Shown piece after piece: positions 24,329-33,480 of a stretch of DNA of 64,000 nucleotides. The notes beneath the pieces are model-generated. The model saw nothing but the letters and a program-made list of their open reading frames with translations, was not told where the DNA came from and ran no database searches. The stretch spans positions 1,067,742-1,131,741 of the forward strand of contig NZ_HG315690.1 of the NCBI RefSeq assembly GCF_000455345.1, given 5' to 3'. This stretch comes from Halopiger goleimassiliensis (GTDB taxonomy: Archaea > Halobacteriota > Halobacteria > Halobacteriales > Natrialbaceae). Position 1 is the first letter of the stretch. Each line of letters starts with the position of its first letter. The position numbers were made by a program, and so were the translations under genes.

Positions 24329-26818
24329 GTGGAACTGATCATCACCGAGAAGGACAACGCCGCGCGGCGGATCGCCGACATCCTGTCGGGCGGCACCTAC
24401 GACTCGAGCCGCGAGAACGGCGTCAACGTCTACGAGTGGGGCGGCAAGCGCTGCGTGGGGCTGTCGGGCCACGTCGTCGGCGTGGACTTCCCGCCGGAGT
24501 ACTCGGACTGGCGGGACGTCGAACCCGTCGAACTCATCGACGCGAGCATCGAGAAGACGCCGACGAAGGAGAACATCGTCGCGACGCTGCGGATCCTCGC
24601 GCGGCGGGCCGAACGCGTCACGATCGCGACCGACTACGACCGCGAGGGCGAACTCATCGGGAAAGAGGCCTACGACATCGTTCGCGACGTCGACGAGGAC
24701 GTACCGATCCGCCGGGTTCGGTTCTCCTCGATCACGGAGAACGAGGTCCAGAGCGCGTTCGACGACCCCGACGACCTCGACTTCGATCTGGCGGCCGCGG
24801 GCGAGGCCCGCCAGATCATCGACCTCGTCTGGGGCGCGGCGCTCACGCGCTTTCTCTCGCTGTCGGCGGGCCAGCTCGGCAACGACTTCATCTCCGTCGG
24901 GCGCGTCCAGTCGCCGACGCTGAAGCTGATCGTCGACCGCGAGCGCGAGATCGAGGCGTTCGACCCCGAGGACTACTGGGAACTGTTCGCGGACCTGCAG
25001 AAGCGCCGGGACGACGCCGAGACCTTCGACGCCCAGTACTTCTACTACGACGAGGACGACAACGAGGCCGAACGCGTCTGGGAGGAGTCGATCGCCGAGG
25101 ACGTCTACGGGACGCTCTCGAGCGCCGACGCGGCCACCGTCGTCGACGTCAACCGTCGCACCCGGACGGACGCGCCGCCGACGCCCTTCAACACCACCCA
25201 GTTCATTCGCGCGGCCGGCGCGATCGGCTACTCCGCCCAGCGGGCGATGTCGATCGCCGAGGACCTCTACACGGCCGGCTACATCACCTACCCGCGAACC
25301 GACAACACCGTCTACCCCGACGACCTCGAACCCGACGAACTGCTCGACGAGTTCGTCGGCCACCCGACGCTGGGCGAGGACGCCGAGGCGCTGCTCGAGG
25401 CCGACGAGATCCGCCCGACGGAAGGCGACGAGGAGACGACCGACCACCCCCCGATCCATCCGACGGGCGAGATCCCCTCCCGCGGAGACGTCTCGGACGA
25501 CGAGTGGGAGATCTTCGAACTCGTCGTCCGGCGCTTCTACGCGACGGTCGCCGACGCCGCCGTCTGGGAACACCTCAAGGTCGTCGCCGAAGCGGGCGAG
25601 CACCGGCTGAAGGCCAACGGCAAGCGCCTCGTCGAACCCGGCTACCACGAGGTCTACCCGTACTTCTCGACCACCGAGAACTACGTTCCCGACGTCGAGG
25701 AGGGCGAGGAACTCTCGATCGAGACCGTCGACCTCGAGGAGAAACAGACTCAGCCGCCCCGTCGCTACGGCCAGTCCCGGCTCATCGAGACGATGGAGGA
25801 GATGGGCATCGGGACGAAGGCGACCCGCCACGACATCTTAGAGAAGCTCTACGACCGGGGGTACGTCGAGGGCGATCCGCCGCGACCGACCAGACTCGCG
25901 CGGGCCGTCGTCGAGGCCGCCGAGAGCTACGCCGACCGCGTCGTCAGCGAGGAGATGACCGCCCAGCTCGAGGCCGACATGGACGCCATCGCCTCCGGTG
26001 AAGCCGACCTCTCGGAGGTGACCGACGAGTCCCGCGAGATGCTCGAGGAGATCTTCGCGAACCTGGCCGACTCCCGCGAGGAGATCGGCGACCACCTCCG
26101 GAAATCACTCAAGGACGACAAGCGCCTCGGACCGTGCCCCGAGTGTGGGGAGGACCTGCTCGTCCGGCGCAGCCGTCACGGCTCGTACTTCGTCGGCTGC
26201 GACGGCTACCCCGACTGCGAGTTCACGCTGCCGCTGCCCTCGACGGGCAAGCCCCTCATTCTGGAGTCCGAGTGCGACGAACACGGCCTGAACGAGGTGA
26301 AGATGCTCGCCGGCCGCCAGACGTTCGTCCACGGCTGTCCGCTCTGCAAGTCCGAGGAGGCCGGCGAGGGTCCCGTCCTCGGGGAGTGTCCCGACTGCGG
26401 GGAGGAACACGACGGCGAACTGGCGATCAAGACCCTCCAGAGCGGCTCCCGGCTGGTCGGCTGTACGCGCTATCCCGACTGCGACTACTCGCTGCCGCTG
26501 CCCCGCCGCGGCGAGATCGAGGTCACCGAGATGCGCTGTGAGGAACACGACCTGCCCGAACTCGTCGTCCACAGCGGCGACGAGCCCTGGGAACTGGGCT
26601 GTCCCATCTGCAACTACCGGGAGTTCCAGGCCCGCGAGAGCGATTCGGGATCCGACCTCGAGTCGCTGGACGGTATCGGTGCGAAGACCGTCGAGAAACT
26701 CGCCGAGGCCGGCATCGAATCGATCGACGACCTGACCGAGGCAGACCCCGACGACGTCGCCGACGACGTCGAAGGGATCAGCGCGGATCGAGTGCGCAAC
26801 TGGCAGGCGGAAGCCTAG
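24329..26818 (+). CDS. topA: DNA topoisomerase I (type IA) with C-terminal zinc ribbons and helix-hairpin-helix
   Basis: This is an 829-residue type IA topoisomerase that relaxes negative supercoils. A Toprim domain leads (about 1-150, LIITEKDNAARRIA and ATDYDREGELIG). The catalytic Tyr321 sits in ITYPRTDNT. The core ends near residue 595, then several zinc-binding repeats follow (CPECGED, CDGYPDCE, CPLC, CPDCGEE, CTRYPDC, CPIC). The protein closes with a helix-hairpin-helix (DGIGAKTVEKLAEAGIESI, about 775-820), as in haloarchaeal homologues. It starts with GTG preceded by a strong SD. The gene is followed by the dispersed element at 26952. Confidence 0.95.
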   Translation: MELIITEKDNAARRIADILSGGTYDSSRENGVNVYEWGGKRCVGLSGHVVGVDFPPEYSDWRDVEPVELIDASIEKTPTKENIVATLRILARRAERVTIATDYDREGELIGKEAYDIVRDVDEDVPIRRVRFSSITENEVQSAFDDPDDLDFDLAAAGEARQIIDLVWGAALTRFLSLSAGQLGNDFISVGRVQSPTLKLIVDREREIEAFDPEDYWELFADLQKRRDDAETFDAQYFYYDEDDNEAERVWEESIAEDVYGTLSSADAATVVDVNRRTRTDAPPTPFNTTQFIRAAGAIGYSAQRAMSIAEDLYTAGYITYPRTDNTVYPDDLEPDELLDEFVGHPTLGEDAEALLEADEIRPTEGDEETTDHPPIHPTGEIPSRGDVSDDEWEIFELVVRRFYATVADAAVWEHLKVVAEAGEHRLKANGKRLVEPGYHEVYPYFSTTENYVPDVEEGEELSIETVDLEEKQTQPPRRYGQSRLIETMEEMGIGTKATRHDILEKLYDRGYVEGDPPRPTRLARAVVEAAESYADRVVSEEMTAQLEADMDAIASGEADLSEVTDESREMLEEIFANLADSREEIGDHLRKSLKDDKRLGPCPECGEDLLVRRSRHGSYFVGCDGYPDCEFTLPLPSTGKPLILESECDEHGLNEVKMLAGRQTFVHGCPLCKSEEAGEGPVLGECPDCGEEHDGELAIKTLQSGSRLVGCTRYPDCDYSLPLPRRGEIEVTEMRCEEHDLPELVVHSGDEPWELGCPICNYREFQARESDSGSDLESLDGIGAKTVEKLAEAGIESIDDLTEADPDDVADDVEGISADRVRNWQAEA

Positions 26819-26951
26819 CAGCCCCTAGTTTGATTTTCGGGCATCGGTCGCCGACAGTAGTCGTCTCGAGGCTGTCAGGAACGGCCCGACGGCGTCCGCT
26901 CGAGATCCGAACTCGACCGATAGAGGAGAAACACTGTAGGTTGCGATTCTC

Positions 26952-27081
26952 CGGTGGCGCGCGCTGTCGGCCAGCCGAACGGCTGGGAGGCTGGCCGACG
27001 AAGCCGCGCGAGGGATGAGCGACCGAAGGGAGCGAATCGGCTGGGGTGGGTGTGGCGACTCCTCGAGTCCAGGATAGTAGA
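26952..27081. repeat. Dispersed structured intergenic element, short copy
   Basis: This occupies most of the gap 26819-27181, which has no supported gene. It shares its two ends (cggtggcgcgcgctgtcg and tcca-gatag-ag) and inner blocks (ccgcgcgag, aatcggttgggg-like) with 36843-37201. A perfect 11-bp inverted repeat is at 26966-26976 and 26989-26999, flanked by cgcgcg on both sides. On the minus strand both copies can encode a stretch reading VLLSWTRGVATP, which I take as a by-product of conservation. It is likely a structured RNA or a small mobile element relic. Confidence 0.65.
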
Positions 27082-27181
27082 ACCCTCCAGTCTGTTACCA
27101 TCTCCCTTTTCAGCTACCCGACCGCCCAATGAGAAGGGTCGATGATCAGCCGATTCATCGACCTTCGACGGACGACTCGAG

Positions 27182-28162
27182 TTACGGCTCCCACGGTTCG
27201 CCGGTCGACTCGCCGAACAGTTCCCGCATGAGCGTCACGACGCTCTCGGGCGGGAACTGGCCGCGTTCCGTGACGATGGCGTCGACGTGTCGCGGCGGCG
27301 TGACGTCGAACGCGGGGTTCTCGACCTGCAACTCGTCGTCTCCGTGGTCGCCGCCGGCGATCTCGGCGCGTTCGACCTCTGGGAGCACCTCGCTCTCGTC
27401 GCGCATCTCGATCTCGACGGTGTGGCCGGTCATCGTGTCGGGGTGGAGTTTGATCGTCTGCGCCGCGACCATCACCGGCACGCCGCGCTCGCGGGCGTTG
27501 ACCGCCAGCCCGCTGGTGCCGACCTTGTTGATGACGCTGCCGTCGGCCGCGATGCTGTCGGCACCGACGAGGACGTGATCCGCCCGGTCGAGGTAGCGAC
27601 GCGCCGCGTTGTCGACGATCAGCGTCACCGGCACCCCAAGCTCCCGCAGTTCGCGAGCCGTGATGTGGCCCTGCTTGCGCGGACGGGTCTCCTTGACGAT
27701 CGCCTCGATCTCCTTTCCGTCCTCGAGCGCGGCCTCGATGCAGGCTAAGGCGTCCGTCGAGTGACAGTGGGTCATCACCACGTCGCCGTCGCGCAGGCGG
27801 TTCGCGCCGATCTCGCCAAGCGTCGACTGGGCCTGCTCGAGGTCGCGCTGAAACGCCTCGGCGCGAGCGATCGTCGCCGCCCGTAGCTCCGAGACGGTCT
27901 CGCCCTCCATGCCCCTGAGGACGTACCGGAGCGCGTTAGGCAGGCTAACCGCGGTCGGGCGGGTCTCGTACAGCGTCCGCGCGGCGGCCCGAAGCTCCTC
28001 GCGGAAGGCCTCCGGGCTCGCGGCCGTGGACTCGCTTGCCTGTGTCGCGAGCGCCTCGGCGGCCGCGTCGGCGATGGTCGCGGCCCCGCGGATCTCCATT
28101 GCGGCGATGTCCTCGGCGGTCGATTCGACGGCGGAGACGACGCCGGACGTGTCGGTTGCCAT
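27182..28162 (-). CDS. Ribose-1,5-bisphosphate isomerase (eIF2B-like family)
   Basis: This is a 326-residue protein of the eIF2B-alpha/R15P isomerase family. It would convert ribose 1,5-bisphosphate to ribulose 1,5-bisphosphate, a step of archaeal nucleoside monophosphate degradation. The catalytic Cys133 (THCHSTD) and Asp202 (VGADSI) fall at the same numbers as in the characterised Thermococcus enzyme, and EIRGAATIADAAA near residue 23 is the R15P-isomerase variant, not a translation factor. The start at 28162 is chosen by homology. The gene is divergent from deoC at 28235, 72 nt apart. AMP phosphorylase and RubisCO are not in the window. Confidence 0.88.
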   Translation of the reverse strand: MATDTSGVVSAVESTAEDIAAMEIRGAATIADAAAEALATQASESTAASPEAFREELRAAARTLYETRPTAVSLPNALRYVLRGMEGETVSELRAATIARAEAFQRDLEQAQSTLGEIGANRLRDGDVVMTHCHSTDALACIEAALEDGKEIEAIVKETRPRKQGHITARELRELGVPVTLIVDNAARRYLDRADHVLVGADSIAADGSVINKVGTSGLAVNARERGVPVMVAAQTIKLHPDTMTGHTVEIEMRDESEVLPEVERAEIAGGDHGDDELQVENPAFDVTPPRHVDAIVTERGQFPPESVVTLMRELFGESTGEPWEP

Positions 28163-28234
28163 GCCCCGGAGTAGCGCCCGACGGGACAAAAGGAATCGGG
28201 CGGGTTTTTCCCCGTCCGGCGAGTCGGCCCGGGT

Positions 28235-28870
28235 ATGGACCGGAGCGAACTGGCACCACTGATCGACCACACCGTCCTCGGCCCCGAGACGACGCCCGCC
28301 GACGTTCGAACCGTCCTCGACGAGGCGGCCGAGTACGGGATGAACGCCTGTATCCCGCCGTACGCGCTCGAGACGGCCATCGAGTACGCGCCGGACGTGA
28401 CGGTGGCGACGGTAATCGGCTTCCCCCACGGCCAGCACGCGCCGGAGACCAAACGCCACGAAGCCGAGACGGCCTGGAAGGCCGGCGCGGACGAACTCGA
28501 CGTCGTGATCAACGTCGGCCGGCTCAAAGCCGGCGAGGACGACGTCGTCCGGGCCGAACTGGCCGAACTCGTCGCGGCGGTGCCGATCCCGGTGAAGGTC
28601 ATCATCGAAACCGCGCTCCTCACCGACGAAGAGAAACGCCGCGCCTGCGAGGCCGCCGCGGCGGCCGACGCGACGATGGTCAAGACCTCGACCGGATTCG
28701 CGGACGGCGGGGCGACCGTCGCTGACGTCGAACTCATGAGCGACTACTTGCCCGTGAAAGCCAGCGGCGGCGTCGGCAGCTACGACGATGCGATGGCCAT
28801 GCTCGAGGCCGGGGCCGAACGCATCGGGGCCTCGAGCGGCGTCGAGATTCTCGAGGGCGCACCCGAGTAG
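28235..28870 (+). CDS. deoC: Deoxyribose-phosphate aldolase
   Basis: This 211-residue class I aldolase splits 2-deoxyribose 5-phosphate into glyceraldehyde 3-phosphate and acetaldehyde. The Schiff-base Lys121 (KVIIETALL) and the second Lys150 (KTSTGF) are in place, as are DHTVLG at 11-16 and the phosphate-binding KASGGVGSY near 173. It is divergent from the R15P isomerase gene; together they handle sugar phosphates released from nucleosides, so a shared promoter region at 28163-28234 is plausible. A gggtttttccc element about 30 nt upstream may be its TATA box. Confidence 0.93.
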   Translation: MDRSELAPLIDHTVLGPETTPADVRTVLDEAAEYGMNACIPPYALETAIEYAPDVTVATVIGFPHGQHAPETKRHEAETAWKAGADELDVVINVGRLKAGEDDVVRAELAELVAAVPIPVKVIIETALLTDEEKRRACEAAAAADATMVKTSTGFADGGATVADVELMSDYLPVKASGGVGSYDDAMAMLEAGAERIGASSGVEILEGAPE

Positions 28871-28940
28871 TCGCGAACGGGGTGCCAACTCCCGTCGGAA
28901 CCCGAACGGTTTTCGTCGCGTCCGCCGCAACGCATCGTCC

Positions 28941-30392
28941 ATGCTCGAGTCGTTGCGGACGCGGTTTCGGTCGCTGCAGCGGCGACTCCGTCGGCTGGAG
29001 CGGCGCGAGCTCGACGCGTTCGTCCGCTGGCTCGAACACACCGGGAACCTGCTGCACCTCTCGGTGCTGATCGTCGTCCCGCTGTTGATCGGGGCGGTGA
29101 CCTGGATTGCAAACGTCTCGGCGGCGGTCTCGTTTCTCCTCTTTCCGCCGTTGGCATCGGGCACGTACACGCTCTTCGCCGATCCCGAAGGGCGATACTC
29201 CACGCCGACGAAGTTCGTCGGCGGGATGACCGCCGGCGCTTGCTGTGGCTGGCTCGCGCTCGAACTCGTCGGCGCGGCGGGCCTCGACGGTGCCGCCGGC
29301 GTCAGCGCGACTGGAGCGGCACTGGGCATCTTCTTCACCGGGGCCGTCACCTGGGCGCTCGACTTGGAGGAGCCGACGGCGTTCTCCACCGCGTTGCTCG
29401 TGCTCGTCACCGGCAACGCCCAGGTCACCTACGTGGTCGGGATCGTCGTTTCGAGTTCGTTCGTCGCGGCCGCGTTCGTCGTCTGGCACAATCGGTTCTA
29501 CCAGCGACGCGCCCGCTACCTCTATCAGACGACCAGCGGGGACGATCACGTCCTCGTCCCGCTGTGTGGGAGCGGCGACGGGAACGGGTCGGAGTCGATA
29601 GCCGGCACGGACGCCGGAGACGCCCAGTCGGTGGTCCGGTTCGCGGCCGACCTCGCCGCCGCCCACGACGCGGGGAAGGTCGTTCTCTTCGACGTCGAGG
29701 ACGCTGCCAGCGGCGAGAACGGCGACGACGAAACCGCCGACGCCGGCAGTGAAGACGAGCCCGGGCCGGCGGCCCGTCGCCTCGAGTCGATCGCCGACGA
29801 GATCACAGCGTCGTACGGGCTCCCCTGCGAGGTCGTCGTCGCGGCCGGCGAGCGCTCGGCGTCGGTCGCGCTCCGGACGGCCCGGGAGCACAACTGCGAT
29901 CTGATCGTCACACCTTACGCCGAACACGAACGTGGCGGACTCTCGTCGTTCATCGCGGGGCTGTTCGACAGCGAGATCGACGTGATCGCCTTCCGCGGCG
30001 CGGACGGCCGACGGGAGTGGCACCACTCGCTGGTCGCCGTTCGGGGTGCCGGCGACACCGCCCGCGCGATGGTCGATTTCGCCCAGCGGGTGACCGGCAC
30101 CTGGCAGCCCACCAGCGTCTGTACCTGCATCGATCGCGAATCCCAGCGCCGCACCGCCGAGAACACTCTCGCGGACCTCGTCGACGCCTTCGACGGCCGG
30201 TTCGAGACCCACGTCGTCACCGAACCCGTCGAGTCCTACCTCGAGCGGGTCTCGCCCCAGTACGACGTGGTCTTCGTCGGCTCCAGTACGGATCGGTCGG
30301 CCGCCTCCCGGTTCGTCTCACCGCCGACGTTCGAACGGCTCAGCGACCTCGAAGCTGACGTGGCGATCGTGCATCGCGGCCGCCATCGCTGA
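28941..30392 (+). CDS. HPP family membrane protein with C-terminal UspA-like domain
   Basis: This is a 483-residue protein. The N-terminal about 30 residues are basic, then four to five hydrophobic helices form an HPP domain (about 40-195, with FLLFPPLASGTYTLF near 65 containing the family's P-P region). The C-terminal half (about 205-480) has universal stress protein-like Rossmann pattern (HVLVPLCGS, VVLFDVEDA, LIVTPYAEHERGG, DVVFVGSSTDRSA). HPP proteins have been linked to nitrite transport in plants and cyanobacteria, but the haloarchaeal HPP-USP fusions have no known substrate. The start at 28941 is chosen just before the basic N-terminus. Confidence 0.8.
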   Translation: MLESLRTRFRSLQRRLRRLERRELDAFVRWLEHTGNLLHLSVLIVVPLLIGAVTWIANVSAAVSFLLFPPLASGTYTLFADPEGRYSTPTKFVGGMTAGACCGWLALELVGAAGLDGAAGVSATGAALGIFFTGAVTWALDLEEPTAFSTALLVLVTGNAQVTYVVGIVVSSSFVAAAFVVWHNRFYQRRARYLYQTTSGDDHVLVPLCGSGDGNGSESIAGTDAGDAQSVVRFAADLAAAHDAGKVVLFDVEDAASGENGDDETADAGSEDEPGPAARRLESIADEITASYGLPCEVVVAAGERSASVALRTAREHNCDLIVTPYAEHERGGLSSFIAGLFDSEIDVIAFRGADGRREWHHSLVAVRGAGDTARAMVDFAQRVTGTWQPTSVCTCIDRESQRRTAENTLADLVDAFDGRFETHVVTEPVESYLERVSPQYDVVFVGSSTDRSAASRFVSPPTFERLSDLEADVAIVHRGRHR

Positions 30393-30437
30393 TCGGCAGG
30401 GTCGGTGGGCCACCTACGGGGTGTGAGCCCGGACACG

Positions 30438-30755
30438 TCAGAGCGTCCCGCGAAGCACCAGTACCGTCAGGACGCCGGCGAGGAGCCCCAGGACCAAACG
30501 CTCCGTCCGCCAGACGACGACCGCGACCACGGCCGCGCTGGTCCACTCCGGCGGGCCGCCCTCGAGGACCTCCGCCGCGAGGATCGAGACGACCAGGACG
30601 CCCGGGAGGATCTCGAGGGCGCGTTCGAGCCGCAATGAGCCGTCGATCCGGCCGATCAGCCAGAGGCCGCCGGCCTTCGTCGCGTACGTCACGAGCGCCA
30701 TCCCGAGGATCGTCGCGACCACGGGCCACTCGAGGGTGAGTGCCCCGTCGGTCAT
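30438..30755 (-). CDS. azlD: AzlD-type branched-chain amino acid exporter small subunit
   Basis: This is a 105-residue protein with four hydrophobic helices. TILGMALVTYATKAGG near the start and LEILPGVLVVSILA are AzlD hallmarks. With AzlC it forms an exporter for branched-chain amino acids or analogues. Its ATG overlaps the azlC stop by 4 nt, showing translational coupling. The usual azlCD regulator is not obvious, though the winged-helix gene at 31688 lies upstream. Confidence 0.85.
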   Translation of the reverse strand: MTDGALTLEWPVVATILGMALVTYATKAGGLWLIGRIDGSLRLERALEILPGVLVVSILAAEVLEGGPPEWTSAAVVAVVVWRTERLVLGLLAGVLTVLVLRGTL

Positions 30756-31543
30756 CGGTCGACCTCCGTGGCGGACGCGTTTGCGTCGTCGTCCACGTCC
30801 ACGTCGACGATGCCGACCGAACAGCCAGCGACGGCCCCCGTCAGCACGTACCAGTGGCCGGGAACGGTAGCGGCGGTGGCCAACGCGACGACGAACGCGG
30901 TCACCCACGGGACGAGGTCGTCAGTTCCGTCCCAGAGATCGACCGCGATCGCGACGAAGACCCCGAGAAAGACCACGTCGAGGCCGTACCGGGCCGGCTC
31001 GCCGATCGCGTCGCCGGCGACGGCACCGACGATCGTCGCCGCGACCCAGCACGTCCAGATGGCCAGTCCGCTGCCGAGGAGATACGCACCGGGGACGCGA
31101 CCGTCTCCGGCGTCGGTGAACCGGCCCATCGTCAGCGCCCAGTTCTCGTCGGCCGTGAAGAAGACGCTCCCGTAGGCCGCCCGTCGCGATAGCTTCGCGA
31201 ACCACGGCCGGAGGGCGGCACCCAGCAGGAGATACCGGAGGTTCACCAGCAGCGTCGTGCTCACCACCGCGGCGACCGGAACCGTCGCGGCGTCGGCCCA
31301 GACCTCGACCGCGATCAACTGGGCGGCACCCGCGAGCACGGTCGCGCTCATCAGCGTCGCCTCCGCGACGCTGAGTCCGGCCTCCCGCGCGAGGATGCCG
31401 AAGACGAGCCCGTAGCTCGCGACGCCGAGCGCGATCGGGAGTCCGGCGAGAAACCCCTGCCGCGCCCCCTCGAGGGTAAAGGTCACCGACCCCCGCGACT
31501 CACCGGTCACGGGACTCACCCCGCGTGGCAACTCGGAGACCAC
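30752..31543 (-). CDS. azlC: AzlC-type branched-chain amino acid exporter large subunit
   Basis: This is a 263-residue protein with about seven hydrophobic helices. GFLAGLPIALGVASYGLVFG near residue 30 and the NLRYLLLGAAL segment near 125 are AzlC signatures, and the ENWAL stretch follows. The C-terminus is acidic. It overlaps azlD by four bases (ATGA), the standard azlCD arrangement. The protein exports branched-chain amino acids in characterised bacteria; the same role here is inference. Confidence 0.88.
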   Translation of the reverse strand: MVSELPRGVSPVTGESRGSVTFTLEGARQGFLAGLPIALGVASYGLVFGILAREAGLSVAEATLMSATVLAGAAQLIAVEVWADAATVPVAAVVSTTLLVNLRYLLLGAALRPWFAKLSRRAAYGSVFFTADENWALTMGRFTDAGDGRVPGAYLLGSGLAIWTCWVAATIVGAVAGDAIGEPARYGLDVVFLGVFVAIAVDLWDGTDDLVPWVTAFVVALATAATVPGHWYVLTGAVAGCSVGIVDVDVDDDANASATEVDR

Positions 31544-31687
31544 CGCTTCGATCGGAAGACGCTGCTCGTCGGCTGCGCTGCCTGCGTTCCATCACCAGTC
31601 GATACGAAGCGTCCTCGAGGGGCCTAAATTCTCGGAGAACTGGCGTTCTCTACGTCGTTCGACAGGAGTCGACCCCGGTCCGATCGG

Positions 31688-32062
31688 CTACCGACGGCGA
31701 ACGGTCGCGGCGAGCCGTCGACCCCGGTCTGTCAGATCGTACGCGCCGTCGGCGTCGGTCACGAGGCCGTCGAGCCGACGGAGGTGGTAGTTGAGCTTTC
31801 CGTTGTCCTCGATCGAAATCGCCTCGCGGAGGTCGGTGTACCGGAGCGAGTCGTCCGCCTCCGCCAGTGCGAGCAGGATCTCGAGTCGGATCGGACTCGA
31901 GAGTAGGTCGAACTCGCTCGAGAGCCGGTCGACGTCGGCAGCCGCCGCTTCCGCGGCGTCACGCCGGCATCCGTCGGCAGGAGTCGCTCGAGCCGTCGCG
32001 GTCGAGCCAGCGTCGGCACCGTCGCCGGCTCGTCCGGCCCACGACCACGTCGGTATCGCCAT
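31688..32062 (-). CDS. Winged-helix (ArsR-like) regulatory protein
   Basis: This is a 124-residue protein. Residues about 50-120 form a winged helix (SSEFDLLSSPIRLEILLALAE, then RYTDLREAISIEDNGKLNYHLRRLDGLV), the ArsR-like type that is frequent in haloarchaea. The first 45 residues are low-complexity and uncertain; MAIPTWSW at 32062 is used as the start. It sits between azlC and the K+ channel gene on the same strand but is separated from both, so its targets cannot be assigned. Confidence 0.72.
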   Translation of the reverse strand: MAIPTWSWAGRAGDGADAGSTATARATPADGCRRDAAEAAAADVDRLSSEFDLLSSPIRLEILLALAEADDSLRYTDLREAISIEDNGKLNYHLRRLDGLVTDADGAYDLTDRGRRLAATVRRR

Positions 32063-32155
32063 GTCCCCACATTCGGCGGTCGTGACAAAACGGTACCGCA
32101 ACGACGCCACGACGGAACCGGAACGACGCCACGACGAGGCCCTACTGCCGTCGGC

Positions 32156-33343
32156 TCACTCCCCGCCGACGATCTCCTCGATCAACGCGCTGTCGTCGTT
32201 GCCCAGCGCCGAGCGGACGAGCAGGTGGCCGCCGAGCACCGCGGGGCTGATGACGGTGTCCGCGCCGGCGTGTTCGAGTTTCTTCGTGTTCTCGCGGTCG
32301 GTCGCACCGGCGACGATGCGGGTCCCGGGGGCGAGTTGTCGGGCCGTGAGGATCGCCAGCGCGTCGCGGGCGTCCTCGTTGGTCGCGACGACGATCGCGC
32401 TCGCCCGGTCGATCTTCGCCCGCTCGAGCGGCCCTTCGTCGCTGGGATCGCCGGTGACGACCCGGAAGCCGCGGTCGGACAGCGTCGTCGAGACGTCGCG
32501 GTCGTCCGTGACGACGACGAACGAACGGTTGCTCCGCGCGAGTTCGTCGACGATCGGTTCGGTCAGTTCGCCGTAGCCGAGCACCAGGATGTGGTCCTCG
32601 AGCAGTTGGAGTTCTGAGTCGGTCATCTTTCCGAGCGTGCTTGAGATCCGGGCCTGGATCGCCGGCCCGACGAGCGCCCCGATGGCGATACCGAAACTCG
32701 CGACACCTAACACGAGCACGGTCATCGTAAACAGCATGGCCTCGGTCGAACCCGGATCGGGGTGGATGTCGCCGTAGCCGACCGTACTCGAAGTGATCAG
32801 CGTGAAGTAGAAGGCGTCGAGGATCGTGTCGATCCCCTCGAAGTGCTCCCGGAGCGCGTAGCCGCCGACCGTACCGTACAGCTGGACGCCGAACAGGGCG
32901 GAGCCGGCCGCGATCTGGGTCGTCGACAGCGACAGCGAGTTGTCGAACCGCTTTCGCGTAACGAGCAGGATCGGTATCGCCAGCAGGGAGAGGACGATCA
33001 GCGGCAGGGAGTACTGGCTCAGCTGCAGGAACCCCTGGGCAGCCGTCAGCGGCAACAGCAACAGCGTCGCCCACCAGCCGACGCGCAGTCCCCGCCGCAG
33101 GGCGAGCGCGCTGGCGAGCATCAGGAAGCCGGTAAGCGCGCCGGTAAAGCCCGCTGCGTCCCTGACGGGATCGGGGACGTAGCCCGCGAGCGGGCCGTAG
33201 ACGGTGTCGGTGCTGATGTTGACCATCGCCGTCGCGACCGACAGGAAGGCGACCGACAGCGCGAGCCAGACGGCCGCACGCGTCGTGAGGATCCCCCGCC
33301 AGTTGTCCGGCAGGCGCGATCGAACCGACCGGTCGGCAGCCAT
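32156..33343 (-). CDS. Ion channel with RCK/TrkA-N domain (K+ channel)
   Basis: This is a 395-residue protein with N-terminal hydrophobic helices (about 23-42, 65-85, 88-108 and 111-130), a pore module with the selectivity filter TVGYGD at 187-192 between two helices (about 143-160 and 205-228), then a cytosolic TrkA-N/RCK domain (about 251-370, HILVLGYGELTEPIVDEL). It fits tetrameric K+ channels gated by ligand binding to the RCK ring. The extra N-terminal helices are unlike the simple MthK channel. It is divergent from two membrane RCK_C genes (33481, 34746), which suggests a common system. Confidence 0.88.
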   Translation of the reverse strand: MAADRSVRSRLPDNWRGILTTRAAVWLALSVAFLSVATAMVNISTDTVYGPLAGYVPDPVRDAAGFTGALTGFLMLASALALRRGLRVGWWATLLLLPLTAAQGFLQLSQYSLPLIVLSLLAIPILLVTRKRFDNSLSLSTTQIAAGSALFGVQLYGTVGGYALREHFEGIDTILDAFYFTLITSSTVGYGDIHPDPGSTEAMLFTMTVLVLGVASFGIAIGALVGPAIQARISSTLGKMTDSELQLLEDHILVLGYGELTEPIVDELARSNRSFVVVTDDRDVSTTLSDRGFRVVTGDPSDEGPLERAKIDRASAIVVATNEDARDALAILTARQLAPGTRIVAGATDRENTKKLEHAGADTVISPAVLGGHLLVRSALGNDDSALIEEIVGGE

Positions 33344-33480
33344 ACGCACCGATCCGCGTCGGCGTCAGTTAACGGCTCCGTCTCCGGTCGACGACGGTCA
33401 CGGGCCTCGGCGACCTCGAGCCCCCGCGGCCGGTTGCCCGTGCCGGTACGCCTTTGGGGTTGCCGAACCTGCGGCCACCA

